This document shows, one piece after another, positions 1 to 9,636 of a stretch of DNA of 64,000 nt (positions are counted from its first letter, which is position 1; each line of letters begins with the position of its first letter). The translations under genes were made by a program, and so were the position numbers. The DNA comes from Alphaproteobacteria bacterium (GTDB lineage: Bacteria; Pseudomonadota; Alphaproteobacteria; Micavibrionales; Micavibrionaceae): the NCBI GenBank assembly GCA_025451095.1, contig JANWLB010000026.1, positions 1 to 64,000 on the forward strand, written 5' to 3'. The notes beneath the pieces were generated by a model that saw only the letters and a program-made list of their open reading frames with translations, made no database searches and was not told the origin of the DNA.

Positions 1-281
1 TCCCGCGTCATGCCGATGCCGTTATCCAGAACAGTGACGGTGCGGGTTTTGGTGTCTTTTTTGACGCGAATACTGAAATCCTCGCGGCCGCCGGTCAGGG
101 CCGGATTGCGTATGGATTCATAACGCAACCGGTCGCAGGCATCGGCCGCGTTCGAGACCAGTTCGCGCAAAAAAACGTCGCGGTTGGAATAAAGCGCGTG
201 AGCGACAATGTCGAGCAGGCGGGAAACATCCGCGCCGAAGCTCAGCTTTTCTTCGCCCTTTTCTTTCTTAATAGCGGTCAT
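1..281 (-). CDS. htpG: Chaperone HtpG (Hsp90), N-terminal part, truncated by window edge
   Basis: Reverse-strand translation MTAIKKEKGEEKLSFGADVSRLLDIVAHALYSNRDVFLRELVSNAADACDRLRYESI...VLDNGIGMTR is a typical HtpG N-terminus. Confidence 0.95.
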   Translation of the reverse strand, partial: MTAIKKEKGEEKLSFGADVSRLLDIVAHALYSNRDVFLRELVSNAADACDRLRYESIRNPALTGGREDFSIRVKKDTKTRTVTVLDNGIGMTR

Positions 282-323
282 GAGTATGAGATATCCCGCC
301 TGCCTGATTTTTTCAAGGCCGGA

Positions 324-1187
324 TCAGCGTGGCACAGGATGGTTTCTCAGCCAGTCGGAGACAACAGGTCTGCGCTGTGGCCATAAAGCCTCGTTCACCT
401 GCTTGTCCAGAGCGGCAATCTCACTTTTAAGGCCATAAGCCGTTGTTACATCTGCGTCTTGCTCGAGGGCTACCACAAGAGGAGTTTTTATGCGCGCCCA
501 CGATTGAGGCCATGCCGTGGCGACGGCCTCTGCCACTTTTTTGTATATGGGGTGATTTAAGAGACCGCTTTCAGTAATTTCGTGTGCGATAAATATCATT
601 ATTCTTTCGGCAGCGAGTTCTGATCCTTTGATCCGGCGGAGCAGTTCCGCCTCGGCGATATCTCCGATGTTGTCTTCAGGAGATATAGAAGCCCTAACTA
701 AAGTTCCCAAAACTTCGAAACAGGCCTGCCTGTCTCGCTGAGCGGGTGGCGTGCTCCACCACTCGGCAGACGGCTCGTCGTAGCCGAAAGCAGACAAGCA
801 TTGGAATGCTGTCAGGCGGGTATAGTAGGGAGGAGCGGCAGGCGTGCTTTTTTCTTCATAAAGATCGGCCAGAAAAAGCCCGATTGAATTTCTCAGTTTG
901 GGCGATCCTTCTTCTGACAGGGCAGCGGCGGCGGCAAGCCTGACGGCTGCCTGCTGTACGGCAACGTGAGGACATCTTCTGATAACGGGCTTCAGGATAG
1001 TGGGCAGATGCTTAACCAATTCCCCCAGAAAAGTATCACGCTTGATATGCATCAGGTCTTTTACGTGATCCAGGACTCTGACGGCATCATTGATATCATC
1101 CGGGGGAGCGGCGGCAGGCATTTGGGTTATCGTATCGACAACACCGACAAGGGTGTCCCATTCCTGCGTTTTTTTATCCGTGCTCAT
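324..1187 (-). CDS. Hypothetical protein, alpha-helical (287 aa)
   Basis: Long ORF, plausible start; no family recognised. Confidence 0.65.
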   Translation of the reverse strand: MSTDKKTQEWDTLVGVVDTITQMPAAAPPDDINDAVRVLDHVKDLMHIKRDTFLGELVKHLPTILKPVIRRCPHVAVQQAAVRLAAAAALSEEGSPKLRNSIGLFLADLYEEKSTPAAPPYYTRLTAFQCLSAFGYDEPSAEWWSTPPAQRDRQACFEVLGTLVRASISPEDNIGDIAEAELLRRIKGSELAAERIMIFIAHEITESGLLNHPIYKKVAEAVATAWPQSWARIKTPLVVALEQDADVTTAYGLKSEIAALDKQVNEALWPQRRPVVSDWLRNHPVPR

Positions 1188-1243
1188 TTAATCCTCTTCG
1201 TAAAATCTGCAGAAAGTTAGCACTGTTTTTTACTATATGTCAA

Positions 1244-1864
1244 TTACGGATAAAGCAGCTCGCGATGCCATTCCGTGCCTTGCCGGACATAGATCAGGCG
1301 CGTGTGCAGGCGGTCCTGGCCTTCGTGCCAGAATTCATACTGTGCCGGGATCAGCCGGTAGCCGCCCCACCAGGGCGGACGAGGGATATCGTCTTTAAAT
1401 TTTTCACTGAACTCCTGGACGCGCGCGGCCAGTGTATGGCGGCTGTCCAGCGTCCGCGACTGCTCCGATGCCCAGGCGCCGATGCGGCTGCCCCGGGAGC
1501 GGGTGGCAAAATAGGAATCGTCTTCGGCGGCAGAAATTTTTTCGACCGGCCCCTCGATACGTACCTGCCATGATAAGGTTTCCCAGTAAAAGCAAAGAGC
1601 GGCGTACGGATTTTCAATCAGGTCGCGGCCTTTGCGGCTCTGTGCGTTTGTGAAGAAAGTAAAGCCTCTTTCATCCACATTTTTTAGCAGCACCATGCGG
1701 GCGGAAGGGTGCCCCTGTGCATTGGCGGTGGCCAGACACATCGCCGTGGGGTCGCTTGTTTCTTTTTCGTGCGCCTGCGTCAGGCCCTGATTGAACAGGG
1801 CCAGGGGATCCGCCGGGGCATCGCCGGCCTTTTCCAGGCGTTCAATTATGTCCATTTTTTGCAT
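1244..1864 (-). CDS. pdxH: Pyridoxamine 5'-phosphate oxidase
   Basis: SARMVLLKNVDERGFTFFTNAQSRKGRDL, FYWETLSWQVRIEGPVEKI, C-terminal DRLHTR motifs. Confidence 0.95.
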   Translation of the reverse strand: MQKMDIIERLEKAGDAPADPLALFNQGLTQAHEKETSDPTAMCLATANAQGHPSARMVLLKNVDERGFTFFTNAQSRKGRDLIENPYAALCFYWETLSWQVRIEGPVEKISAAEDDSYFATRSRGSRIGAWASEQSRTLDSRHTLAARVQEFSEKFKDDIPRPPWWGGYRLIPAQYEFWHEGQDRLHTRLIYVRQGTEWHRELLYP

Positions 1865-1949
1865 TTTATTGTGCTATACGCCCTTTTTTGGTCTTATTTA
1901 GCCTGTAGATATTGTGGTACATCATACTTTCCACGTCGAGAAGAGGGGA

Positions 1950-2432
1950 ATGAATACTATGAAGAAATTTGCATTGCTGTCCTTGTTGGTTATTGGTCTG
2001 AGCCTTGCAGGCTGTCAGACAAGTCAGTGGGGTACGAAGCAGACGGTAGGCACAGGCGTAGGCGCCGTCGCAGGCGGTCTGGCCGGTTCGCAGATCGGAA
2101 AAGGATCGGGACAGTTGTGGGCTACGGGTGCCGGCGCTCTGCTGGGCGCGCTGGTCGGCAGCGAGATCGGATCGTCCCTGGATGCGGCTGACAGAATGTA
2201 TATGCAGCAGGCTCAGGGCCGTGCTTATGCCGCGCCGATTGGTGAAACCGTTTCCTGGAACAATCCCAACAGCGGCAATGGCGGCACAATCGTTGCTGTG
2301 CGTGATGGCACCAGCACGGCAGGTCGTTACTGCAGAGAATATCAGCAGACCATTACGGTCGGCGGCAAGCAGCAGAGCGGTTACGGCACAGCATGTCAGC
2401 AGCCTGATGGCAGCTGGGAAGTTGTGAAATAA
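1950..2432 (+). CDS. Glycine-zipper 2TM lipoprotein (17 kDa surface antigen-like)
   Basis: Start MNTMKKFALLSLLVIGLSLAGC lipobox; GTGVGAVAGGLAGSQIGKGSGQLWATGAGALLGALVGSEIGSSLD glycine zipper; C-terminal CREYQQTITVGGKQQ. Confidence 0.85.
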   Translation: MNTMKKFALLSLLVIGLSLAGCQTSQWGTKQTVGTGVGAVAGGLAGSQIGKGSGQLWATGAGALLGALVGSEIGSSLDAADRMYMQQAQGRAYAAPIGETVSWNNPNSGNGGTIVAVRDGTSTAGRYCREYQQTITVGGKQQSGYGTACQQPDGSWEVVK

Positions 2433-2459
2433 TTTTGCGCTTCACCTGAATCAGAACAC

Positions 2460-2488
2460 AAAAGGCCGCCTGAGGGCGGCCTTTTTTA
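2460..2488. terminator. Rho-independent terminator, probably bidirectional between convergent genes
   Basis: aaaGGCCGCCtgagGGCGGCCttttttatt. Confidence 0.85.
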
Positions 2489-2512
2489 TTGCCTTGTTGT
2501 TTGCCGGAATTT

Positions 2513-4039
2513 TTAATGGCGCGTTCTGTCTTCTTTGCCGGTATTCCGCGTGTCCGTAAAACGGCTTAGGCTTTCCCCGCCGCCGCCCGGCGAGGGGAAC
2601 CGCGCGAGAGATCGGGCGGGGGCAGGCGCGCGCGCCAGAGCCGGAGATTGAGACGCAGAGTAGGTCGCCTGGTTTTTGCGTAAACCGAAATCCCTCAGTG
2701 TCGCCTGTATAGATTTTTCAATGGCAGAAGCGGCCCGGTTTTCCCTGCAGATATCAGCAACGGTGTTCAGGGTAACGTGGCGGCCTTCCCGGTATTCTCC
2801 TACAATCATTTTGCCAACGAATTTGAGCGTCTCCCATCCCGTTCGTGCGATTTCGGCGGAGAACTCCCTCTTTACCAGGGCCTCAAGCTCATTATCGCTG
2901 TCGCGGTTGCCAATGCTTTCCAGCGCGCGCGCCGTACTCTGCAGTGCTGAAGCGCACCACCCGATCACATGGCCTTCGAGAAGGCGTTCATTCTGTTTGT
3001 TCGCCATTTCAATGAGCGCTCCGGCCTGACCCGGCTGGATGCCGCGGGCGATGATATCCTCAAACACAGTCTCAATGGCCTTGCGGTGAATGGTGGAGTT
3101 GAAGGCATCGTCGGCAAAGGGACTGTAGTTTCTACGAATGTCGGTCAGGGAGGCGGGCTTTATCTTCGTAACCTCGGATATCAGATAGGCGGTAGCGCGT
3201 ACATAAGTATCCTCGCTGGTGTTTATCGCGGCGCCCAGTATCTGCTCCCGGCTATAGCCCCGCCAGGCCATGTCCTGCGCGGGGTCACTAAAGAGCAGCC
3301 ATTGTTTAAGTGCGGCTTCATCGAAAACCTTGCCGATTTCCGAGGCTGTCCTGAAGGCGCACTCGACATATTTTTTACGCGGCGGTGATTTTTGTCGGAT
3401 CTGTTCAAGGACCAGCTGCGTAGCCTCGATGGCGGCAATGAAGGGATAATGTTCTGGATTTTGGCTGACGCTGACTTCCAGAACACCGCGGCCGCGTGTC
3501 ACGCCTGTTCTCTGGATGGCGTCCATGTCGCCCTGCAGGCCCATCATGAGGGCGGCAAAAATGTCGGCGCGCAGATGAGCCCCGGCTATCTCTAGTGCAT
3601 TGCGTTGCCGGACGGTGATTTCTGAATCGGTATCGGCCCTACTTTCGATCCCGTTGTGGTAGTTGAGCGTGTCGATGGCATGCCAGGCGAGATGATAAGC
3701 CTGCTGACGCACGTCCTTGAGCGTGGGATAGCGGTCGATATTGAGCGGGCAGAGCGCCAGGAAGGAATTGCGGCTGATCAGGCCGCCGAACAGGTTTTGT
3801 CCGGCCACGGCCATGCCGGCCAGCGCCGAATCCGGCGTCTGCTTGGCTTTGGACAGGATCTGAATGGCTGACGCCGCCGCCGGATGGCCAATAACTTCCT
3901 GGGCGGCAAGGTTTAAGGCCTCGGTACGCTGGCCCTCGTGGTGGGCGATAAAATGGATGCTGAGCTCCTTGTGGCGATCACGTATCTGCCGCGCGATCGC
4001 AGTGCAGGCATGAGCCACTGTGTCGGTTTGCACCGCCAT
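2513..4039 (-). CDS. Hypothetical protein (508 aa), Ala/Pro-rich C-terminus
   Basis: Long ORF; no family recognised. Confidence 0.7.
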   Translation of the reverse strand: MAVQTDTVAHACTAIARQIRDRHKELSIHFIAHHEGQRTEALNLAAQEVIGHPAAASAIQILSKAKQTPDSALAGMAVAGQNLFGGLISRNSFLALCPLNIDRYPTLKDVRQQAYHLAWHAIDTLNYHNGIESRADTDSEITVRQRNALEIAGAHLRADIFAALMMGLQGDMDAIQRTGVTRGRGVLEVSVSQNPEHYPFIAAIEATQLVLEQIRQKSPPRKKYVECAFRTASEIGKVFDEAALKQWLLFSDPAQDMAWRGYSREQILGAAINTSEDTYVRATAYLISEVTKIKPASLTDIRRNYSPFADDAFNSTIHRKAIETVFEDIIARGIQPGQAGALIEMANKQNERLLEGHVIGWCASALQSTARALESIGNRDSDNELEALVKREFSAEIARTGWETLKFVGKMIVGEYREGRHVTLNTVADICRENRAASAIEKSIQATLRDFGLRKNQATYSASQSPALARAPAPARSLARFPSPGGGGESLSRFTDTRNTGKEDRTRH

Positions 4040-4254
4040 AACTTAAAAATCCTTTTTTATTAAGCCCTTAGCATATTTTCCGCTCAGTCTAAGATTATCA
4101 TTTCCGGGTTAATATTTTCTCAAAAGAACAATGCGTTGGCGCTGGACGAATGCCGGGAAATGTGTAGGATGCAAGGGGATTTGGGCTATTTTTTCATAAT
4201 ACAAATCCGACAGGCAACCACGGGTCAGGACCCAGGCAAGGGATACGCTGAATT

Positions 4255-5109
4255 ATGGCGCAAAACGATAAAATGATGGCCGGCAAGCGCGGCCTGATCA
4301 TGGGGGTGGCGAATGACCGGTCAATCGCCTGGGGCATAGCGCAGGCGGCGGTGGCGCAGGGCGCCGAGCTGGCCTTTACCTTCCAGGGCGAAGCTCTTGA
4401 AAAGCGGGTCCGGCCTTTGGCGGACAGTGTCGGCTCCAAGATTGTCGAGCCCTGCGATGTCACTGATGAAGCCAGCATCGACAATGTTTTCGCTGTCATC
4501 GAAAAGAAATGGGGCGCGCTGGACTTTGTCGTACATGCGATCGCTTTCTCCGACAAGAACGAACTGGATGGCTTGTACCTGAATACGTCGCGCGCGAACT
4601 TCCTGCGCACCATGGATATTTCCGCTTACTCACTCACCGCGGTCGCGCAGCGTGCAGTACCCTTGATGAAAAATGGCGGCAGCTTTCTGACGCTGACCTA
4701 TTATGGTTCGGAGCGCGTCATGCCGCATTATAATGTGATGGGCGTAGCCAAGGCCGCGCTGGAAGCGTCGGTGCGTTATCTGGCCGCCGATCTCGGCCCC
4801 AAAAATATACGCGTCAATGCCATTTCCGCAGGCCCGATCAAAACGCTGGCGGCTAGCGGCATCGGTGATTTCCGCTATATTCTGAAATGGAATGAGTTGA
4901 ACTCGCCATTGCGGCGCAACGTGACTGTTGACGAGGTCGGCCGTTCGGGCATGTTTCTGCTTTCAGACCTGAGCAGCGGTATCACGGGCGAGATACTGCG
5001 GGTTGATTCCGGCTACCACACGATCGGCATGTGCTCGGTAGATACGGCGGGTGAGACGGCGGAGCTTCTTCTAAGCATAGCGCCCAAGACCAAGACCGCA
5101 GCGGCCTGA
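4255..5109 (+). CDS. fabI: Enoyl-[acyl-carrier-protein] reductase [NADH]
   Basis: GKRGLIMGVANDRSIAWGIA, LTYYGSERVMPHYNVMGVAKAALEASVRYLA, ISAGPIKTLAASGI typical of FabI. Confidence 0.95.
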   Translation: MAQNDKMMAGKRGLIMGVANDRSIAWGIAQAAVAQGAELAFTFQGEALEKRVRPLADSVGSKIVEPCDVTDEASIDNVFAVIEKKWGALDFVVHAIAFSDKNELDGLYLNTSRANFLRTMDISAYSLTAVAQRAVPLMKNGGSFLTLTYYGSERVMPHYNVMGVAKAALEASVRYLAADLGPKNIRVNAISAGPIKTLAASGIGDFRYILKWNELNSPLRRNVTVDEVGRSGMFLLSDLSSGITGEILRVDSGYHTIGMCSVDTAGETAELLLSIAPKTKTAAA

Positions 5110-5130
5110 TCAACTTTCATTTTCCTGGCC

Positions 5131-5877
5131 TTAGGCCGTAAAAGGCTCTTTCCAGCGCGCGGCATAACGCTGGCTTCCCTCATGTATATTCTTGAATCCA
5201 CATCTGGCCATCTCCGGCGTTAGCCAGTCGGTGCGCAGCGCGCCATTGCGTTTCATTTGTTTGCAGGCGTTCCAGAAATCCGGTGCCGTGACTGTGCCTG
5301 CCTGTATCCGGTGAAAGACTTCACGCAAGGGGCCATAAAGTTTTTCTTGCGGCGAGGGCGCGACGGGCGAGGGGGGAGTAAAAAACTTTTCGCGCAGGAT
5401 CTTGGCGATGGCAGCACAGGAGAAAAACAGATTCCTGACATCCGCTGTATCTATGACGACCGCATAGTCTTTCGGTGTTGAATCGTCGATGACCGGAAGC
5501 ATGCCGCAATTATCCGCTGCGGGATCGTCAAAAATCACGTGATCTTTTTCAAGCTCATGGATCAGCTCTGAGGCATATCGCCGCTCCACGGGCCAGCGGA
5601 CGCCGGGATTGATATCGATTCGCAGGCTGCGTACCTTTTCGGAGCCAAGGGGCTGCAAGACGCGGGGGTGCCGGACCAGAGGAAAGCGCCCGTCGTGAGT
5701 CAGGCGCAGGACACATCCGGCAGCGTTCAAAAAGACAATATAGCCGCGATCCTTTGTGTCTGTATATTCGCGGCCGTGCGGAAAGGGCAGTGCCATCCGG
5801 TTGAAAAAATCGCCGGCGGCACGTGCCGTCGCGCTACCGTAGCGGGAGTGTATATTGTCGATCAGGCTGTAGGCCAT
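5131..5877 (-). CDS. Hypothetical protein (248 aa)
   Basis: Long ORF between recognised genes; no family recognised. Confidence 0.6.
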   Translation of the reverse strand: MAYSLIDNIHSRYGSATARAAGDFFNRMALPFPHGREYTDTKDRGYIVFLNAAGCVLRLTHDGRFPLVRHPRVLQPLGSEKVRSLRIDINPGVRWPVERRYASELIHELEKDHVIFDDPAADNCGMLPVIDDSTPKDYAVVIDTADVRNLFFSCAAIAKILREKFFTPPSPVAPSPQEKLYGPLREVFHRIQAGTVTAPDFWNACKQMKRNGALRTDWLTPEMARCGFKNIHEGSQRYAARWKEPFTA

Positions 5878-6000
5878 GTCTATTGCTATCTTATGTAAAA
5901 AATAAGGTCAATAAATTTATGTAAGCCGCCTATGGCGCGGGCTATAAACCCGCTATTCTTTTCAAGGCAATAAATTGCTTTTGGCGGAGAGGCGGCGTTC

Positions 6001-7086
6001 TTGACAGGCAACCGGTTCGGCACCTTGTTTCAGTATCAGAGCTGGGGCGAAAGCCACGGCCCGGCGATCGGGTGCGTTGTGGACGGCGTGCCGCCGCGCC
6101 TTGAGCTGAGTGAATCCGACATCCAGTATTTTCTCGACCGCCGCAAGCCGGGGCAGTCGCGCTTCGCTACGCAGCGCCAGGAACCCGACCGTGTTCAGAT
6201 CCTCTCCGGCGTGTTTGAGGGGCGCACAACCGGCGCGCCGGTTAGTCTTATGATCCAGAACGAGGACGCCCGCTCCAAAGATTATGATGCGATCAAGGAC
6301 AAGTTTCGTCCCGGTCACGCTGATTATACCTATCATGCCAAATACGGCTTTCGCGATTACAAGGGTGGTGGCCGGTCCTCGGCGCGGGAAACGGCGGCGC
6401 GTGTTGCTGCCGGTGCCGTGGCGCGCAAAATTCTGGCCAGCCAGATTGGAGCCGGGGTTCGCATACGTGGCGCGGTCGTTCAGATTGGCCCTCACGAAAT
6501 CGACCGCGATAACTGGAATGATGGTGAAATTGACAATAATCCGTTTTTCTCGCCCGATGCCAAAATCACCGATACGTGGGCTTCGTTTCTCGATCAGCGC
6601 CGCAAGGCCGGTTCCAGCGCCGGCGCGCTGGTCGAGGTAACGGCGCACGGCATTCCGGCAGGATTGGGCGCCCCTGTCTGGGATAAGCTGGATGCAGACA
6701 TGGCAAAAGCCATGATGTCGATCAATGCCGTCAAGGGTGTGGAGATCGGCGCCGGTTTTGGTGTCGTAGCGCTGGGCGGCGAGGACAACGCGGACGAAAT
6801 GCGCCGCGGCAACGACGGACGTCCCGTTTTTCTCTCCAACAAGGCAGGCGGCATACTGGGCGGCATTTCGACAGGGCAGGATATTGTCGTGCGCATGGCC
6901 TTCAAGCCCACCAGTTCCATCCTTATCTCCAGGCGCACGGTGGATATTCATGGCAACGAGACCGACATCGAGACAAAGGGCCGCCATGATCCCTGTGTCG
7001 GCATACGCGGTGTGCCGGTGGCTGAAGCTATGATGGCCTGCGTACTGGCAGATCACTGGCTGCGTCACAAAGCGCAGTGTCTATAG
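6001..7086 (+). CDS. aroC: Chorismate synthase (TTG start)
   Basis: [58 protein letters not shown]; frame opens with TTG at 6001. Confidence 0.96.
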   Translation: MTGNRFGTLFQYQSWGESHGPAIGCVVDGVPPRLELSESDIQYFLDRRKPGQSRFATQRQEPDRVQILSGVFEGRTTGAPVSLMIQNEDARSKDYDAIKDKFRPGHADYTYHAKYGFRDYKGGGRSSARETAARVAAGAVARKILASQIGAGVRIRGAVVQIGPHEIDRDNWNDGEIDNNPFFSPDAKITDTWASFLDQRRKAGSSAGALVEVTAHGIPAGLGAPVWDKLDADMAKAMMSINAVKGVEIGAGFGVVALGGEDNADEMRRGNDGRPVFLSNKAGGILGGISTGQDIVVRMAFKPTSSILISRRTVDIHGNETDIETKGRHDPCVGIRGVPVAEAMMACVLADHWLRHKAQCL

Positions 7087-7089
7087 GAA

Positions 7090-8931
7090 ATGGCTATGTA
7101 TCAACGCTCCTACTTCATTCCCGTCAAGAAGCCGAAACCGCCGAAAAGGCGCCTTATCAGGGATATACTGGCGACAGCTTTGCGGCGGACAGTGATGGTG
7201 CTAGGGACGCTGTTTCTTTTTAGCATCATTACGGGCAGCGTCATATCATGGATGGTGGTGAAGGATATTGAGCCTATTCTACCCGAAAAATTTGTCCTTT
7301 ACATGCCAGTATACGACGATTTTGCCGAGCATGAGAACGACATAAGCCCTTATGATTTTGCGGCGCCGCCGCCTCTGTTTCGTGAAGTGATTGACGCACT
7401 CGATGCGGCCGCGCAGGATAAGCGGGTCAAAGGCCTTGTCGTGGATTTGAGCGAAGGCGCGCCTTTAAGTCTCGCGCATATAGAAGAACTGCGTGCCGCC
7501 CTGAAGCGGTTCCGCATGTCGGGAAAGTTTGCTTACATATATTCCACCTCCTACGGGGAGATGGGCCGGGGGTTGGGCACTTATTATCTGGCCTCCGCAT
7601 TCAATAATATATGGATGCAGCCAATGGGCGTCGTTTCCATGGCGGGTATCAAGGCGGAAGTGCCTTTCGTCCGCGATACTTTGGATAAAATCGGCGTTGA
7701 GCCGCAGTTTTTCTCACGAAAAGAATATAAAACACTGTTCCAGAGCTTCACAGGCCGGGAAATGTCGGCTGCCAGCCGTGAGGAGATCGAGACGCTGGTC
7801 AATGATTTGGCAGGTCAGATGATTCAGGGCATTGCCGCCGACCGCGGCATGAGCCCGGAGTCTGTGCGCGGCTTCGTGAACAAGGGAATCTTCATCGATT
7901 CCGAAGCGCTGGCGGCCGGCCTGGTCACGCATGTGGATGATTTTGAAGCTCTGAAGGCAGCTGTGATTAAGGAAGTCGATCCCAAGTCCACGGCGGCCAA
8001 GATTTTTGTCAGGATGGGCGGTTATATAAACTCCTCTGCCCGGGGAAAGAGCGGTAAGAATGTTATTGTGAAGAAAGGCGCCGATATAGCACTTGTCTAT
8101 ATCCAGGGGATGATTGGCTTTTCGGACGAGGCTGATGTTACGGGCGCGGAGAATATCACGGACGATATCTACGATATTGCGGAAGATAAGGGCATCAAGG
8201 TCATTGTCATCCGTATCAACAGCCCCGGCGGCTCGCCTGCCGCGGCGGAGTCCATACGCCGCGCCATTCTGAAGGCGCAGAAAAACGGCAAAAAGATCGT
8301 TGTTTCCATGGGTGACATGGCGGCTTCCGGCGGCTATTGGGTGGCGGCGCCTGCCGACCGCATTTTTGCCCTACCCGTAACCCTGACCGGCTCTATCGGC
8401 GTTGCAGGCGGCAAGTTCGTGTTCGCCGAGCTTTGGAAGAAGGTCGGCGTGAACTGGCAGTCGGTGCAGTACGGTGATAATGCGGGCATTTGGTCGCCCA
8501 ATGAGAAATTCTCTGATTCAGGAACGGAGCGTATGAACGCCGTCATGGACTCCGTGTATTCAACCTTTGTGGCGCTCGTGGCCGAGGGGCGGCATCTGTC
8601 GCCCGCCGTGACGGAGAAGGCGGCGCGCGGACGGGTCTGGTCCGGCCGTCAGGCGCAGGCGGAGGGGCTGGTGGACGAGCTGGGTGGGCTGGATCGTGCG
8701 CTGGATTACGCGGCGGCACAGCTTAAACTGAAGGACAGGACGGCGCTGGAAATCGAGGTCTTCCCGCGGCCGCTTTCTCCTGTTGAAAAGGTTTTTGATT
8801 TTCTTGAAGGCCAGGTGGCCGTTCAGGATGCGCTCAAGGATGTCTCGAAAATCCGCCCGTTTTTGCAGTCGCTGGCGGTGCAAATGAATGCGCGGACGGG
8901 TCTGGCTTACGAGCCTCTGACCGTCAGATAG
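7090..8931 (+). CDS. sppA: Signal peptide peptidase SppA (67K type)
   Basis: IKVIVIRINSPGGSPAAAESIRRAI, VSMGDMAASGGYWVAAPADRIFALPVTLTGSIGV; N-terminal TM; double-domain length. Confidence 0.93.
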   Translation: MAMYQRSYFIPVKKPKPPKRRLIRDILATALRRTVMVLGTLFLFSIITGSVISWMVVKDIEPILPEKFVLYMPVYDDFAEHENDISPYDFAAPPPLFREVIDALDAAAQDKRVKGLVVDLSEGAPLSLAHIEELRAALKRFRMSGKFAYIYSTSYGEMGRGLGTYYLASAFNNIWMQPMGVVSMAGIKAEVPFVRDTLDKIGVEPQFFSRKEYKTLFQSFTGREMSAASREEIETLVNDLAGQMIQGIAADRGMSPESVRGFVNKGIFIDSEALAAGLVTHVDDFEALKAAVIKEVDPKSTAAKIFVRMGGYINSSARGKSGKNVIVKKGADIALVYIQGMIGFSDEADVTGAENITDDIYDIAEDKGIKVIVIRINSPGGSPAAAESIRRAILKAQKNGKKIVVSMGDMAASGGYWVAAPADRIFALPVTLTGSIGVAGGKFVFAELWKKVGVNWQSVQYGDNAGIWSPNEKFSDSGTERMNAVMDSVYSTFVALVAEGRHLSPAVTEKAARGRVWSGRQAQAEGLVDELGGLDRALDYAAAQLKLKDRTALEIEVFPRPLSPVEKVFDFLEGQVAVQDALKDVSKIRPFLQSLAVQMNARTGLAYEPLTVR

Positions 8932-8941
8932 GTGCGCTTCA

Positions 8942-9634
8942 TCAGGATTTCAGGAGTTTGCGCAGGCGCGGCTCAAGATCAGGCCACGCCATGATGATAT
9001 GTTCCGGTCCCAGATTATGCTCCAGCGCCGCAATGGCGGCGTTCAGCGTATAGGCGATGGGCTGTATATCGCAGGGCAGGTGTATCTCCGCCGCCAGGGC
9101 CGCCCGGACATCCTTGTTCCGGTCGCCGATATACCAGATCCGGTCTGTTTCCCGTGGAGGGCTCTTCAGTTTTTTTAGGGCCTGCAGCAGCGGGTCGGGG
9201 TATGGTTTGGGGCGTGTGATGTCTTCGCGGAACAAAGTGACCTCAAAATAGCGCTCGAGATCGAATTTTCTCAGGATGTCATGGCCGTAACCTTTGCCCA
9301 GGCCGTTGCTGATCAGCCCCATGCGCACGCCGTTTTCCTGCAAAAGATCAAGGACGGCGTAAATGCCGGGGCAGGGTTCGACGATTTCCTCCACCTCTTT
9401 GCGGCGGAATTTGTGGATGGCGCGATGAACCAGAAGTTTCTTGCGTTTGCCGTGGCGGAATTCGACCAGCGGCGGCGCGTCGATCTGTCGGTTGAAGATT
9501 TTTGAGAAAAAGCGAGCGCATTTGTGGGCGATATCGTCAAGCCGCTCAAGCACGTGCAGAAGCCAAGGATTGATGTGACGCACGGTCGTGCCGTCCATGT
9601 CGAACAGGACTATCGTGGGTTTTTCAAGGCTCAT
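8942..9634 (-). CDS. HAD-family hydrolase
   Basis: IVLFDMDGTTVRHINPW (motif I), GLISNG (motif II), WYIGDRNKDVRAALAAE (motif IV). Confidence 0.88.
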   Translation of the reverse strand: MSLEKPTIVLFDMDGTTVRHINPWLLHVLERLDDIAHKCARFFSKIFNRQIDAPPLVEFRHGKRKKLLVHRAIHKFRRKEVEEIVEPCPGIYAVLDLLQENGVRMGLISNGLGKGYGHDILRKFDLERYFEVTLFREDITRPKPYPDPLLQALKKLKSPPRETDRIWYIGDRNKDVRAALAAEIHLPCDIQPIAYTLNAAIAALEHNLGPEHIIMAWPDLEPRLRKLLKS

Positions 9635-9636
9635 GA

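Noticed and set aside
5962-7068. 368-aa minus-strand ORF antisense to aroC
   Set aside because: Entire length lies opposite the unmistakable chorismate synthase; typical mirror ORF in GC-rich coding DNA, no domain motifs.
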